A stretch of DNA of 15,687 bases from UBA9848 sp003454065 (GCA_946629155.1 CAMOXM010000026.1:1-15687), one strand, 5' to 3'; shown: positions 5,959 to 13,267, counted from the stretch's first letter. Translations and numbers: made by a program. The notes: generated from the letters alone by a model not told the origin.

Positions 5959-8589
5959 TCAATCGCCATTCGAATCATCATCCGATGCTTCCCCGGGCGA
6001 ATCGTTAGCGCCTGCGTTTATGGAAACATCGTTCGCTTCGTTGCCATCCGTCGGATTGTTGTTAACACTATCATTTGAGGCGTTATCGGCTTCAGCTTGC
6101 TCGCTTTCGGCTTCTGAAGAATTTGACTGGGCATCTGCCGATTCGCTGTCCTTGTCGAGAACGGCTATGGATACGATGAAATCATCGGCCTTCTTCATTG
6201 AGAACACTTTGACACCGGAAGCGGCGCGACCTTGTTGCGAAATGGTATCTACTGGCATTCTGATGATTTGCCCGTAGTTGGTTATGCACATCAGATCTTC
6301 CTTTTCAGCATCGGCGCTGAGAGCGCGGACGATGTATTCGCCTTCGTCTTCCTTCAGCTTGTATATGCGCTGGCCGCCCGTGCTTCTGCCGTGTGCTGTG
6401 AACAAATCGTATTCGACTTGCTTGCCTCTTCCTTTGCTTGTAATCACAAGGGCCGTTTTGGAGGTATCCACCTTTACAAGGCCGACTATCTCATCCGAAT
6501 CCCCTGAAAGCCTGAGGCCTTTCACGCCATGTGCCTGACGCGACATCGTTCGGACGCTATCCACCTTGAAGCGAAGACCTTTGCCTGATTTGGAAACTAT
6601 AAGCGCTTCGTCCTCTTCATTGACGAAGATGCAATGCCGCAAGGTATCGCCTTCGTCCAGCGAAATCGCGATTACGCCTTTCGTCCTCGCATTTCTGTAG
6701 TCATATAGCCTAACGCGCTTCAGGACGCCTTTTCTGGTGGCCATGAGAATAGTCTTGCCTTCGTCGAATTCCTTGAACGAGATTCCGGATGTGATGTCTT
6801 CTTCGTCCGTAAGTTGCAGCAGGCTGCGGATTGAGGTTCCCTTGCCCGTCTTGGTGGCATCCTCGATTTCATGCACCTTGATGAAATACGCTTTGCCGAG
6901 AGAGGTCATGAACATCACGTAATCGTGAGTGGAGGCCTTGAAGATGAAGTCCGTAGCATCTTCGTTTCTCAAATTCACACCTCTCACGCCTTTGCCGCCT
7001 CTGTTCTGAGCCTTGTATTCGGATGCGCTTACACGCTTGAGGAAGCCTTTTTTGGTTGCCGTGATTATGACGTCTTCCTCCTTTATGAAATCCTCCGCGC
7101 TCATCTCGCCTAGCTCATAAGGTATTATGACGGTTTTGCGCTTGTCGGCGAATTTATCTTTTATCGCCTGTATTTCATCGCGTATGACGCCCAGCAGCTT
7201 TGCTTTGTCCGAAAGCAATTCGTTGTAGTAGGCGATTTTCGCTTCGAGCTCCTTGAGCTCATTGAGAATTTCTTCCGTTTCCAGATTGGAGAGTCTCCCC
7301 AAGCGCATGTCGATTATCGCCTTGGCTTGGATATCATCAAGCCCGAATCGTTCCATAAGCCTTGTTTGCGCTATCGCATTGTCCTGGCTTTCCTTTATTA
7401 TTCGTATGACTTCGTCTATGTTTTCGATTCCGATCTTCAAGCCTTCGAGAATATGCGCTCTTTCCATGGCCTTGCGAAGGTCGAATCTCGTGCGTCTGGT
7501 AACGACATCCTCGCGATGCTCAAGGAAGTAGAATATCATGTCGCGAAGCGTAACGATTTGCGGTCTTCCTTTGACAAGGGCGACATTGTTTATGCTGAAA
7601 TTGCATTGCAAGTCCGTCATCTTGTAGATTTGGTTCACGATGACGGCAGGCATCCCGCCTTTCTTGAGATCCAGCACTATTCGGATTCCTTCCTTTTCGC
7701 TCGTTTCATCGCGAACTTCAGCGATATTCTTGATGGCTTCCTTCTTCAGCAAGTTGATCTTCTTGACGACTTCCGTCTTGTTGACCTGGTAGGGGACTTC
7801 CGTGAACACTATGGATGTGTGCGTTCTGTGTTCCTCGATTTCGTATCTGCTTCTGACGGTTACGCGTCCTCTTCCCGTGCAATACGCGTCGCGGATTCCT
7901 TTCGTTCCGTGTATGACGCACGATGTGGGGAAGTCCGGCCCTTTGACGTATTCCATCAACCCCTCTGACGTTATTTCGGAGTTGTCTATCATCGCGATTA
8001 TGCCATCGCATACTTCGCCGAGGTTGTGGGGAGCCATATTGCTCGCCATTCCGACCGCGATTCCGCTCGTTCCGTTGATGAGCAGGAAAGGTATGGATGC
8101 CGGCAGGACGGAAGGCTCCTGAATGCTTCCATCGTAGTTATCGACGAAATCCACCGTTTCCTTGTTTATGTCTTCGAGCATCGCTTCGCCGAACACGCTC
8201 ATCTTAGCTTCGGTGTATCTCATGGCTGCCGCGGGGTCTCCGTCGATCGAACCGAAGTTGCCGTGAGGCTTGACGACAGGGTATCTTAATGAGAAATCCT
8301 GCGCCAGGCGAACGAGAGCGTCATATACCGATGCATCCCCATGCGGATGGTATTTACCGAGAACGTCTCCGACGATCCTTGCGGATTTCTTGAACTCGCC
8401 GGAGCTTTTTATGCCCAGCTCGTTCATATCGTACAATATTCTTCTGTGAACGGGTTTCAGACCATCCCTTATGTCTGGCAGGGCTCTTGCCACTATTACG
8501 CTCATCGCATAATTGAGGTAGCTTTTCTCCATTTCGGAGGCGAGGTCCTTGGTTATGACCCTTTCAATCAAATTTCCGTCTTCTTCCAT
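5959..8589 (-). CDS. gyrA: DNA gyrase subunit A
   Basis: An 876-residue GyrA, the DNA-cleaving and DNA-wrapping subunit of the A2B2 type II topoisomerase that introduces negative supercoils. Tyr125 in AAAMRYTE is the catalytic tyrosine (E. coli Tyr122). The quinolone-determining region reads HPHGDASVYD (81-90), so the position equal to E. coli Ser83 is Ala86 and the position equal to Asp87 is Asp90. The GyrA box is QNRGGKG at 528-534, a variant of QRRGGKG, and identifies gyrase rather than topoisomerase IV. A beta-pinwheel domain follows to about residue 810, then a 65-residue acidic Asn/Asp/Ser-rich tail. The ATG at 8589 has AAGGAA 7 nt upstream. It lies 60 nt downstream of gyrB in the same operon. 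Confidence 0.98.
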   Translation of the reverse strand: MEEDGNLIERVITKDLASEMEKSYLNYAMSVIVARALPDIRDGLKPVHRRILYDMNELGIKSSGEFKKSARIVGDVLGKYHPHGDASVYDALVRLAQDFSLRYPVVKPHGNFGSIDGDPAAAMRYTEAKMSVFGEAMLEDINKETVDFVDNYDGSIQEPSVLPASIPFLLINGTSGIAVGMASNMAPHNLGEVCDGIIAMIDNSEITSEGLMEYVKGPDFPTSCVIHGTKGIRDAYCTGRGRVTVRSRYEIEEHRTHTSIVFTEVPYQVNKTEVVKKINLLKKEAIKNIAEVRDETSEKEGIRIVLDLKKGGMPAVIVNQIYKMTDLQCNFSINNVALVKGRPQIVTLRDMIFYFLEHREDVVTRRTRFDLRKAMERAHILEGLKIGIENIDEVIRIIKESQDNAIAQTRLMERFGLDDIQAKAIIDMRLGRLSNLETEEILNELKELEAKIAYYNELLSDKAKLLGVIRDEIQAIKDKFADKRKTVIIPYELGEMSAEDFIKEEDVIITATKKGFLKRVSASEYKAQNRGGKGVRGVNLRNEDATDFIFKASTHDYVMFMTSLGKAYFIKVHEIEDATKTGKGTSIRSLLQLTDEEDITSGISFKEFDEGKTILMATRKGVLKRVRLYDYRNARTKGVIAISLDEGDTLRHCIFVNEEDEALIVSKSGKGLRFKVDSVRTMSRQAHGVKGLRLSGDSDEIVGLVKVDTSKTALVITSKGRGKQVEYDLFTAHGRSTGGQRIYKLKEDEGEYIVRALSADAEKEDLMCITNYGQIIRMPVDTISQQGRAASGVKVFSMKKADDFIVSIAVLDKDSESADAQSNSSEAESEQAEADNASNDSVNNNPTDGNEANDVSINAGANDSPGEASDDDSNGD

Positions 8590-8649
8590 TATTCGTTTCC
8601 TTCCATATTGCTTTTTTGATGCTAATCATCTTCCGATAGCTTCGCGATT

Positions 8650-10614
8650 CTAGAAATCCAAGTTTGTGGCGTACGTCGCATTCTCCTCGATGAATTTGCG
8701 TCTTGGCTCCACTTCTTCACCCATAAGCTTGGTGAATACGTTGTCAGCGGTCGTGAAATCGTTCAGATGAACTTGCGTTATGAGCCTGTCCTTCGGGTCC
8801 ATAGTGGTCTCCCACAATTCGGACGGGTTCATCTCGCCCAATCCTTTGAAGCGCTGGACGGTGACTTTCTTGTTCGTTCCCGTTATTTCCTCGCTCTTCA
8901 TATACGCTTCGTATGCTTCATCATCGTAAAGGTATTTTTCGCTTATCTTCTTGTCTCCGCTGCCTATTGAAACCTTGTAGAGCGGGGGCATTGCGAAATA
9001 CACATAGCCTTCCTCTATGAGCGGCTGCATGTATCTGAAGAAGAAAGTGAGGAGAAGCGTCCTGATATGCGACCCATCCACATCGGCATCTGCCATGATT
9101 ATTATCTTGTGGTATCTGACCTTTTCTATGTCGAAATTCGCGCCCAGACCCGCGCCTATAGAGGCTATGACAGGTTGGAGCTTTTCGTTTTCCATCACCT
9201 TCTCGTCGCGGCTCTTTTCGACATTCAGCATTTTGCCCCATAGCGAGAGTATGGCTTGGGTCTTTCTGTCGCGTCCTTGCTTCGCACTGCCTCCTGCGCT
9301 GTCCCCCTCGACTATGAACAATTCGCACTTCGCAGGATCCTTCTCGCTGCAGTCCGCAAGCTTTCCCGGAAGCCCCATGCCTTCGCTGTCTTTTCTTATT
9401 CTGGCTCTGGCGTCCCTGGCCGCGATTCTGGCTTTCGCAGCCATTACGGCTTTTTCCAATATTGCGAAGGCGGTGGCAGGTTTCTCGTCGAGGTAGTCGT
9501 TCAGCCTTTGATAGAGCAGGGAAGCGACGCCGCTTTGGATGTAGCTGTTTCCGAGCTTCATCTTTGTCTGCCCCTCGAATTGCGGATCGGTCATTTTCAC
9601 GGACACGATCGCCACCAGACCTTCTTTGAGATCATCTCCCTCGAATGCCTGTTCGAATTTCTTCTGTATCTTCGAATTCTTTCTCAGTTGCTCGTTAAGC
9701 GCTCTCGTGAGACCTGTTCTGAATCCTGAAATATGCGTTCCGCCTTCGCGCGTGTTTATGTTGTTGACGAATCCATACAGTATGCTGTCGTATCTGTCGT
9801 TGTATTGCAACGCTATTTCCACTTCCGTGTCTTTTCCGCCGGAGGGGTTCGGAATGGTGCCGTTTATGTAGATCACGTCCTCGTTTATCGTTTTCTTGTT
9901 CTCGTTCAGCAATTGTATGAAGCTTATGAGTCCGCCTTCGAAATGGTATTCGTTGGCAATCGGCGAATCGCCCCTGTCGTCCGTAATGCTTATGCGTATT
10001 CCCTTGTTGAGGAATGCGAGTTCTCTCATTCTCGCCGATAGGACTGAGAAATCGAAATCCACATGCTCCATAATCGTGAAATCGGGTGTGAACCTGATGG
10101 TCGTTCCGGTTTTGTCGCTGTCTCCGATCTCCATGACTTCGGTTTGAGGTATGCCTTTCGCATAAGTCTGCCTATATGCATGACCGTCGCGTTCGACTAT
10201 GGCTTCGAGTCTGTCCGACAGGGCATTGACTACGGAAACCCCAACGCCGTGCAAGCCTCCCGAAACGCTATACGCCCCTTGCTCGAATTTTCCGCCCGCA
10301 TGCAACATGGTCAATGCCACTTCCAACGTGTTCTTGTGCTCGACCGGATGCTCTCCGACGGGGATTCCGCGCCCGTTGTCCTTGACCGTGACCCAATTGT
10401 CCTTCTCGAGCGTGATTTCGACATCGGTGCAAAAACCCGCCATGGCTTCGTCTATAGAGTTGTCCACCACTTCGTATATCATGTGGTGCAGACCGTCTAT
10501 GCCCTGAGTTCCTATGTACATCCCAGGCCTTTTTCTAACGCCTTCAAGGCCTTTCAGGACATGTATGCTTCCGACTCCGTACGATGAATCGTTCTTATGC
10601 TCTTCTTCGCTCAT
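8650..10614 (-). CDS. gyrB: DNA gyrase subunit B
   Basis: A 654-residue GyrB, the ATPase subunit of gyrase. In the N-terminal GHKL domain, Glu48 (YEVVDNSIDEA) is the catalytic base, Asp79 lies in KDNGRGIP, and GGLHGVGVSVVNALS (119-133) forms the ATP lid. The transducer domain follows. The Toprim domain has EGDSAGG (436-442) and DADVDGSH (509-516), which bind the metal ions used in cleavage. The length shows it lacks the roughly 170-residue insertion of the E. coli protein (804 aa). The segment LSLWGKMLNVEKS replaces the more common LPLRGKILNVEKA and fits spirochaete-like GyrB from memory. The ATG at 10614 has AAGGAG 6 nt upstream. It is the first gene of the gyrB-gyrA operon. Confidence 0.98.
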   Translation of the reverse strand: MSEEEHKNDSSYGVGSIHVLKGLEGVRKRPGMYIGTQGIDGLHHMIYEVVDNSIDEAMAGFCTDVEITLEKDNWVTVKDNGRGIPVGEHPVEHKNTLEVALTMLHAGGKFEQGAYSVSGGLHGVGVSVVNALSDRLEAIVERDGHAYRQTYAKGIPQTEVMEIGDSDKTGTTIRFTPDFTIMEHVDFDFSVLSARMRELAFLNKGIRISITDDRGDSPIANEYHFEGGLISFIQLLNENKKTINEDVIYINGTIPNPSGGKDTEVEIALQYNDRYDSILYGFVNNINTREGGTHISGFRTGLTRALNEQLRKNSKIQKKFEQAFEGDDLKEGLVAIVSVKMTDPQFEGQTKMKLGNSYIQSGVASLLYQRLNDYLDEKPATAFAILEKAVMAAKARIAARDARARIRKDSEGMGLPGKLADCSEKDPAKCELFIVEGDSAGGSAKQGRDRKTQAILSLWGKMLNVEKSRDEKVMENEKLQPVIASIGAGLGANFDIEKVRYHKIIIMADADVDGSHIRTLLLTFFFRYMQPLIEEGYVYFAMPPLYKVSIGSGDKKISEKYLYDDEAYEAYMKSEEITGTNKKVTVQRFKGLGEMNPSELWETTMDPKDRLITQVHLNDFTTADNVFTKLMGEEVEPRRKFIEENATYATNLDF

Positions 10615-10843
10615 TCGCTTCTCCTTTCAAGCGGTATTTGAAGCGGTTTTCGCCAACCGGATGCATTCGGATGCGGATATATGCCCGGCCATATCCAAAC
10701 GACTGACCGATCCGACGCATTTTTTTTGAAAACTCCGCTAAAATTCGTCTAACAGGCTCGATTTTCGGATTTTTTCTTATGCTCCATTGATAATGCCTCT
10801 AATAAAATTCGATTTGTGATGGAACAAGGCAAAAACCATACGC

Positions 10844-10867
10844 TAATATATATTATAATATATATTA
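10844..10867. repeat. Two tandem copies of a 12-bp AT-only palindrome upstream of gyrB
   Basis: TAATATATATTA occurs at 10844-10855 and again, without a spacer, at 10856-10867. Each copy is its own reverse complement, as is the pair. It holds a TATAAT on both strands (plus 10854-10859; minus 10857-10852). On the minus strand, TTGAAT (10878-10873) lies 15 nt before TATAAT, or 17 nt before a TAATAT, so it may overlap a gyrB promoter and act as an operator or a supercoiling-sensitive, easily melted site. The rest of the 323-bp gap (10615-10937) is AT-rich. It also holds short direct repeats (AAGCGGT twice, CGGATGC twice, near 10630-10677) and a weak gyrB promoter candidate, TTGTTC-17-TATTAG (10827-10799). 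I see no gene or DnaA box there. Confidence 0.65.
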
Positions 10868-10919
10868 AAAATATTCAAGCGCCTGCCATTGCCAGCCACT
10901 TTTTATTTTGTTTCGGAAA

Positions 10920-10928
10920 TGCTATAAT
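10920..10928 (+). promoter_or_regulatory. Extended -10 promoter of the PNPOx-like gene
   Basis: A perfect extended -10 element, TGCTATAAT. No good -35 box sits 16-18 nt upstream (only a T-rich stretch), as is common for extended -10 promoters. Just 9 nt separate it from the ATG at 10938, so the mRNA would begin about 3 nt before the start codon. Confidence 0.6.
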
Positions 10929-10937
10929 AAGCAAATC

Positions 10938-11201
10938 ATGCTTATGATTAAAGATGCTTACGGTTTTTTGAAGAAAGCGCAAACCTATTATCTCGCTACT
11001 GCGGATGGCGAATGGATAAGGGTTTCAGGAACTTTGGCCGAAGATGACAGGGCTGAGGCGAGAAAGCACATGCTTGATAGCTATCCGGAACTTAGGAAGA
11101 TGTACGATGAGAACGATGGCAACACCGTTGTCTGGTATTTCAAGGATGCCGAGGCGATAGTGAGTTCATTCGTGAAAACGCCTGAAAAAGTGAAGTTTTA
11201 G
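10938..11201 (+). CDS. PNPOx-like flavoprotein with apparent internal deletion
   Basis: An 87-residue protein. Its first part (FLKKAQTYYLATADG, residues 10-24) looks like the start of small pyridoxamine 5'-phosphate oxidase-family proteins. Its remainder (EWIRVSGTLAEDDRAEAR and then YPELRKMY, to the final VKF) looks like their C-terminal half. From memory, family members are about 130 residues long and carry roughly 45 residues between these parts (a QPRVRPFG-type strand and following strands that bind FMN), which are missing here. The join falls at a Asp-Gly that both flanks would be expected to carry, so an in-frame deletion is a simple explanation. The frame is open and has a promoter, so it may be expressed; cofactor binding is doubtful. 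No Shine-Dalgarno sequence is seen. The start could also be the ATG at 10944. Confidence 0.7.
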   Translation: MLMIKDAYGFLKKAQTYYLATADGEWIRVSGTLAEDDRAEARKHMLDSYPELRKMYDENDGNTVVWYFKDAEAIVSSFVKTPEKVKF

Positions 11202-11330
11202 GAGAGTTTTTTTTTCAAAACTCCTTCCTTCACGCCGCCTGGGTCTCGGTTCAGTGCGCAAGTCCTGCGGGTTCCCTTCCGGAACGGGCATATGCGCAAA
11301 GTTATTAGCCCGTTTCGGAGGGAAGCGCCC
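11202..11330. other. GC-rich structured spacer with long hairpin, possible dispersed repeat
   Basis: This spacer is visibly richer in GC than the other gaps. A long imperfect inverted repeat pairs 11269-11289 with 11308-11330 (cores ACGGGC/GCCCGT, CCG/CGG, TTCCC/GGGAA, GGG/CCC). The 5' arm can instead form a local hairpin, GTTCC-CTTCC-GGAAC. TGCGCAA occurs twice (near 11255 and 11293). Close to the PNPOx stop, GAGTTTT and AAAACTC (11205-11224) form another stem, but the T-run lies in its loop. No T-run follows the long hairpin on either strand, so it is not a standard terminator. On the minus strand it stays open in the nuclease reading frame beyond that gene's stop. I see no known RNA family. 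Confidence 0.5.
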
Positions 11331-12221
11331 TTAGAATTGGTATTCCCTCATAATCCAATCGGATGCATCGAATGAAGCTTCTATTTTAGTCTCGTCGTCA
11401 TCCGGAAGGTTATAGAAGAAATCTATGCCTGTGGCTTTCTCCACGTCGTCTATGCTCATGGCGTAGTAGGCGATATTCTTGAATTTTCCTTTCTCGTGGG
11501 GGATTATGAAGCCTATTCCTTTCTTATCGCTGTCGTTATAGACGAGGAATACTTTGTAAAAGGCATCGGGAACGCCGACCTTTGATTCCCCTATTGCAGA
11601 GGATGGAGGCATGCTGTTGAAAATCGGTCCTGTGACGATGTATAGGTCGCCGTATTCGTAAGCGTTCTTGCGTGCGATTTTTTCAGCGGTAAGCCATATT
11701 CCAGCGTTGTAGTCATGTATTTGAGGAGACATGTTCGATAGGAGGAAAGTCTCGCTCATGGCATCTGCGGAAAATCTGAAGTCCGCTGCCGGCGCCAGAT
11801 GTCCTCTGTCGAATCCGGACTTTCTATAATCCGACAGCAACGAGCGCCATGCCGGCCTTAGCGATTCATCCTCTCTGAAATCCTCGCTTCTGCTTTCGCT
11901 TCCGCTATTCAATCTCGCGCCTGACAGGTAGTAGCCCACCCAATTCGGCTGTTTGGTGTCCTTGTTGTATCCGACGGTATAATATGTTTTCTCCAATATC
12001 GCATTGTCCTTGTCGCACTTCGACATTTCCAATTTCATATTGCTTCCGTCCGTAGATGCCGAATCGGAGGCGGATGTTCCGGATTCCTTGATTCCGAGCA
12101 TGCCGTAGATGGTTTCCCTTAGGTTTCCGTTTTTTATTCCGTATATGACTCCGATCAATATCAGCACGACTATCGTCATCAGCGAAGGAGCCTTGGCCTT
12201 TCTTTTTGTTCTTTTAGACAT
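11331..12221 (-). CDS. Membrane-anchored DNA/RNA non-specific endonuclease (DRGH family)
   Basis: A 296-residue nuclease of the Serratia NucA/NUC1 superfamily. A basic N-terminus (MSKRTKRKAK) and one hydrophobic helix (about 13-29) suggest a membrane anchor with the enzyme outside the cytoplasm. A Ser/Gly/Asp-rich linker (46-61) leads to the catalytic domain. DRGH is at 138-141, with His141 the expected general base (Serratia His89). LSNMSPQIHDYNAGIW follows, with Asn172 and Glu180 at the same 8-residue spacing as the Serratia Asn119 and Glu127. VTGPIF (197-202) is also typical. Family enzymes cut DNA and RNA with Mg2+; a role in nutrient scavenging or DNA turnover is inference. It is transcribed divergently from the prephenate dehydratase. 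No Shine-Dalgarno sequence is seen, and the -10 box is only 12 nt before the ATG. Confidence 0.9.
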   Translation of the reverse strand: MSKRTKRKAKAPSLMTIVVLILIGVIYGIKNGNLRETIYGMLGIKESGTSASDSASTDGSNMKLEMSKCDKDNAILEKTYYTVGYNKDTKQPNWVGYYLSGARLNSGSESRSEDFREDESLRPAWRSLLSDYRKSGFDRGHLAPAADFRFSADAMSETFLLSNMSPQIHDYNAGIWLTAEKIARKNAYEYGDLYIVTGPIFNSMPPSSAIGESKVGVPDAFYKVFLVYNDSDKKGIGFIIPHEKGKFKNIAYYAMSIDDVEKATGIDFFYNLPDDDETKIEASFDASDWIMREYQF

Positions 12222-12233
12222 AGTTGCTATGAT

Positions 12234-12261
12234 TTTATATCATTTCGAAAATCATTTTCAA
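12234..12261 (-). promoter_or_regulatory. Predicted promoter of the DRGH nuclease gene
   Basis: On the minus strand, TTGAAA (12261-12256), a 16-nt spacer, and TATAAA (12239-12234), preceded by TGA to make an extended -10. The start site would fall about 5-6 nt before the ATG at 12221, too close to hold a ribosome-binding site. Confidence 0.62.
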
Positions 12262-12277
12262 ATACCTTTTGCTTTCT

Positions 12278-12305
12278 TTGCAAATGAAATGCTTTTATAT
12301 ACAAT
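12278..12305 (+). promoter_or_regulatory. Predicted promoter of the prephenate dehydratase-homoserine dehydrogenase-thrC operon
   Basis: TTGCAA (12278-12283), a 16-nt spacer, and TACAAT (12300-12305). Eight nucleotides separate the -10 from the ATG at 12314, so transcription should begin within one or two bases of the start codon. The divergent nuclease promoter lies within the same 92-bp gap. I see no leader peptide or T-box attenuator, unlike many amino-acid operons. Confidence 0.55.
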
Positions 12306-12313
12306 ATATCGTT

Positions 12314-13267
12314 ATGAAGAGAATGAAGCGAAAAACGATTATAGCGGCTTTGCTTGCGGCATTTGCGTTTTTGTCGCCTGCGTGCGCATCAAGCGCTGGC
12401 TTTTCCGGCGATAATGCAGGCGGCGATGCGGTTGCTGCTGTTTCCGAAACATTTTTGTCAGATTCGTCCAAAATAGGCTACTTGGGACCGGAGGGCACGT
12501 ATTCGCATGAAGCGTGCATGAGGTTTTTCGGCAAGCGAGCGAATTTCATTCCGTTTGGTACGGTCGGCGATGCGATAGATGCTTTGACGCGTGAAAGCGT
12601 CGATTTATGCGTGATTCCGCAGGAGAATTCCATAGGCGGTCCCGTCCTCGACTATATTGATGCCATTTTGACGAATGAAAGGCTTTTCATCGTAGGCGAA
12701 GTGGAGCTGCCGATAAGCCAGAATCTGCTTGCGCTTACCGGTGTCGGCATTGATGATGTAGTGCGCGTCTATTCGCATCGGCAAGGGATAGTTCAAAGCG
12801 CGTCATGGCTTTCGCAGAATCTTTCGTCTGCGCAGGCTATTGAAGTTTCCAGCACTGCTGAAGGAGCTAGGCTCGTTTCCCAAAATAGCGATAGGGGCGC
12901 GGCTGCAATTGCATCTGCATATTGCGCCGACAGCTACGGACTCAATGTTCTCGCATCGGATATTCAGGGGAATGCGAGCAATACGACAAGGTTCTATGTT
13001 TTGTCCAAGCGTCCGGCGCCTTTGTCTTCGGGCAAGCGAATCGCTTTCGTAGCAACTGGAAATGCGAAAGATCTTCCGAATTTGCTGGGCGAAATGGATT
13101 CGGTTGGAATGGAATTGATTTCCATTCACGATCGTCCGCGAGGAACGAAGCTCGGGGAATACCGCTATCTTGTCGAATGCATGAGCGTGGAGCGCGATGG
13201 TTATTCGAAAATGACGGGACGCAGTCCGTTCGAGTTCAGGTTTTTAGGAAGATTTGATGTTAGGTGA
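12314..13267 (+). CDS. Prephenate dehydratase with N-terminal signal peptide
   Basis: A 317-residue PheA-type prephenate dehydratase, which converts prephenate to phenylpyruvate in phenylalanine synthesis. IGYLGPEGTYSHEA (54-67), PQENSIGGPV (102-111), YSHRQGIVQSASW (153-165) and the T-R-F motif in NTTRFYVLSK (223-232) mark the catalytic domain. An ACT regulatory domain follows (242-290), with HDRP where the phenylalanine-binding ESRP motif usually stands. Oddly, the protein begins with a clear signal sequence: basic MKRMKRK, hydrophobic residues 9-20, then SPACAS. Cys24 could be lipidated under relaxed spirochaete rules, or signal peptidase I could cut after A-C-A. Upstream Met codons (12284) exist, but the promoter at 12300-12305 excludes them. 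It overlaps the next gene by 11 nt. Confidence 0.9.
   Translation: MKRMKRKTIIAALLAAFAFLSPACASSAGFSGDNAGGDAVAAVSETFLSDSSKIGYLGPEGTYSHEACMRFFGKRANFIPFGTVGDAIDALTRESVDLCVIPQENSIGGPVLDYIDAILTNERLFIVGEVELPISQNLLALTGVGIDDVVRVYSHRQGIVQSASWLSQNLSSAQAIEVSSTAEGARLVSQNSDRGAAAIASAYCADSYGLNVLASDIQGNASNTTRFYVLSKRPAPLSSGKRIAFVATGNAKDLPNLLGEMDSVGMELISIHDRPRGTKLGEYRYLVECMSVERDGYSKMTGRSPFEFRFLGRFDVR

Noticed and set aside
7327..7968. Plus-strand open frame of 213 codons opposite gyrA
   Set aside because: It lies wholly within gyrA, whose identity is certain, and has no recognisable domain.
10615..10937. Possible replication origin next to gyrB
   Set aside because: The region is AT-rich, but I find no TTATCCACA-like DnaA boxes, and no dnaA or dnaN is in view.
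11202..11225. Possible intrinsic terminator after the PNPOx-like gene
   Set aside because: A GAGTTTT/AAAACTC stem exists, but the T-run lies in the loop rather than after the stem, so it does not fit the usual form.
11240..11310. Possible SRP RNA or tRNA on the minus strand (a TCCGGAAGG stretch)
   Set aside because: The conserved SRP internal-loop bases around the GGAA tetraloop are absent, and no cloverleaf or T-arm motif can be drawn.
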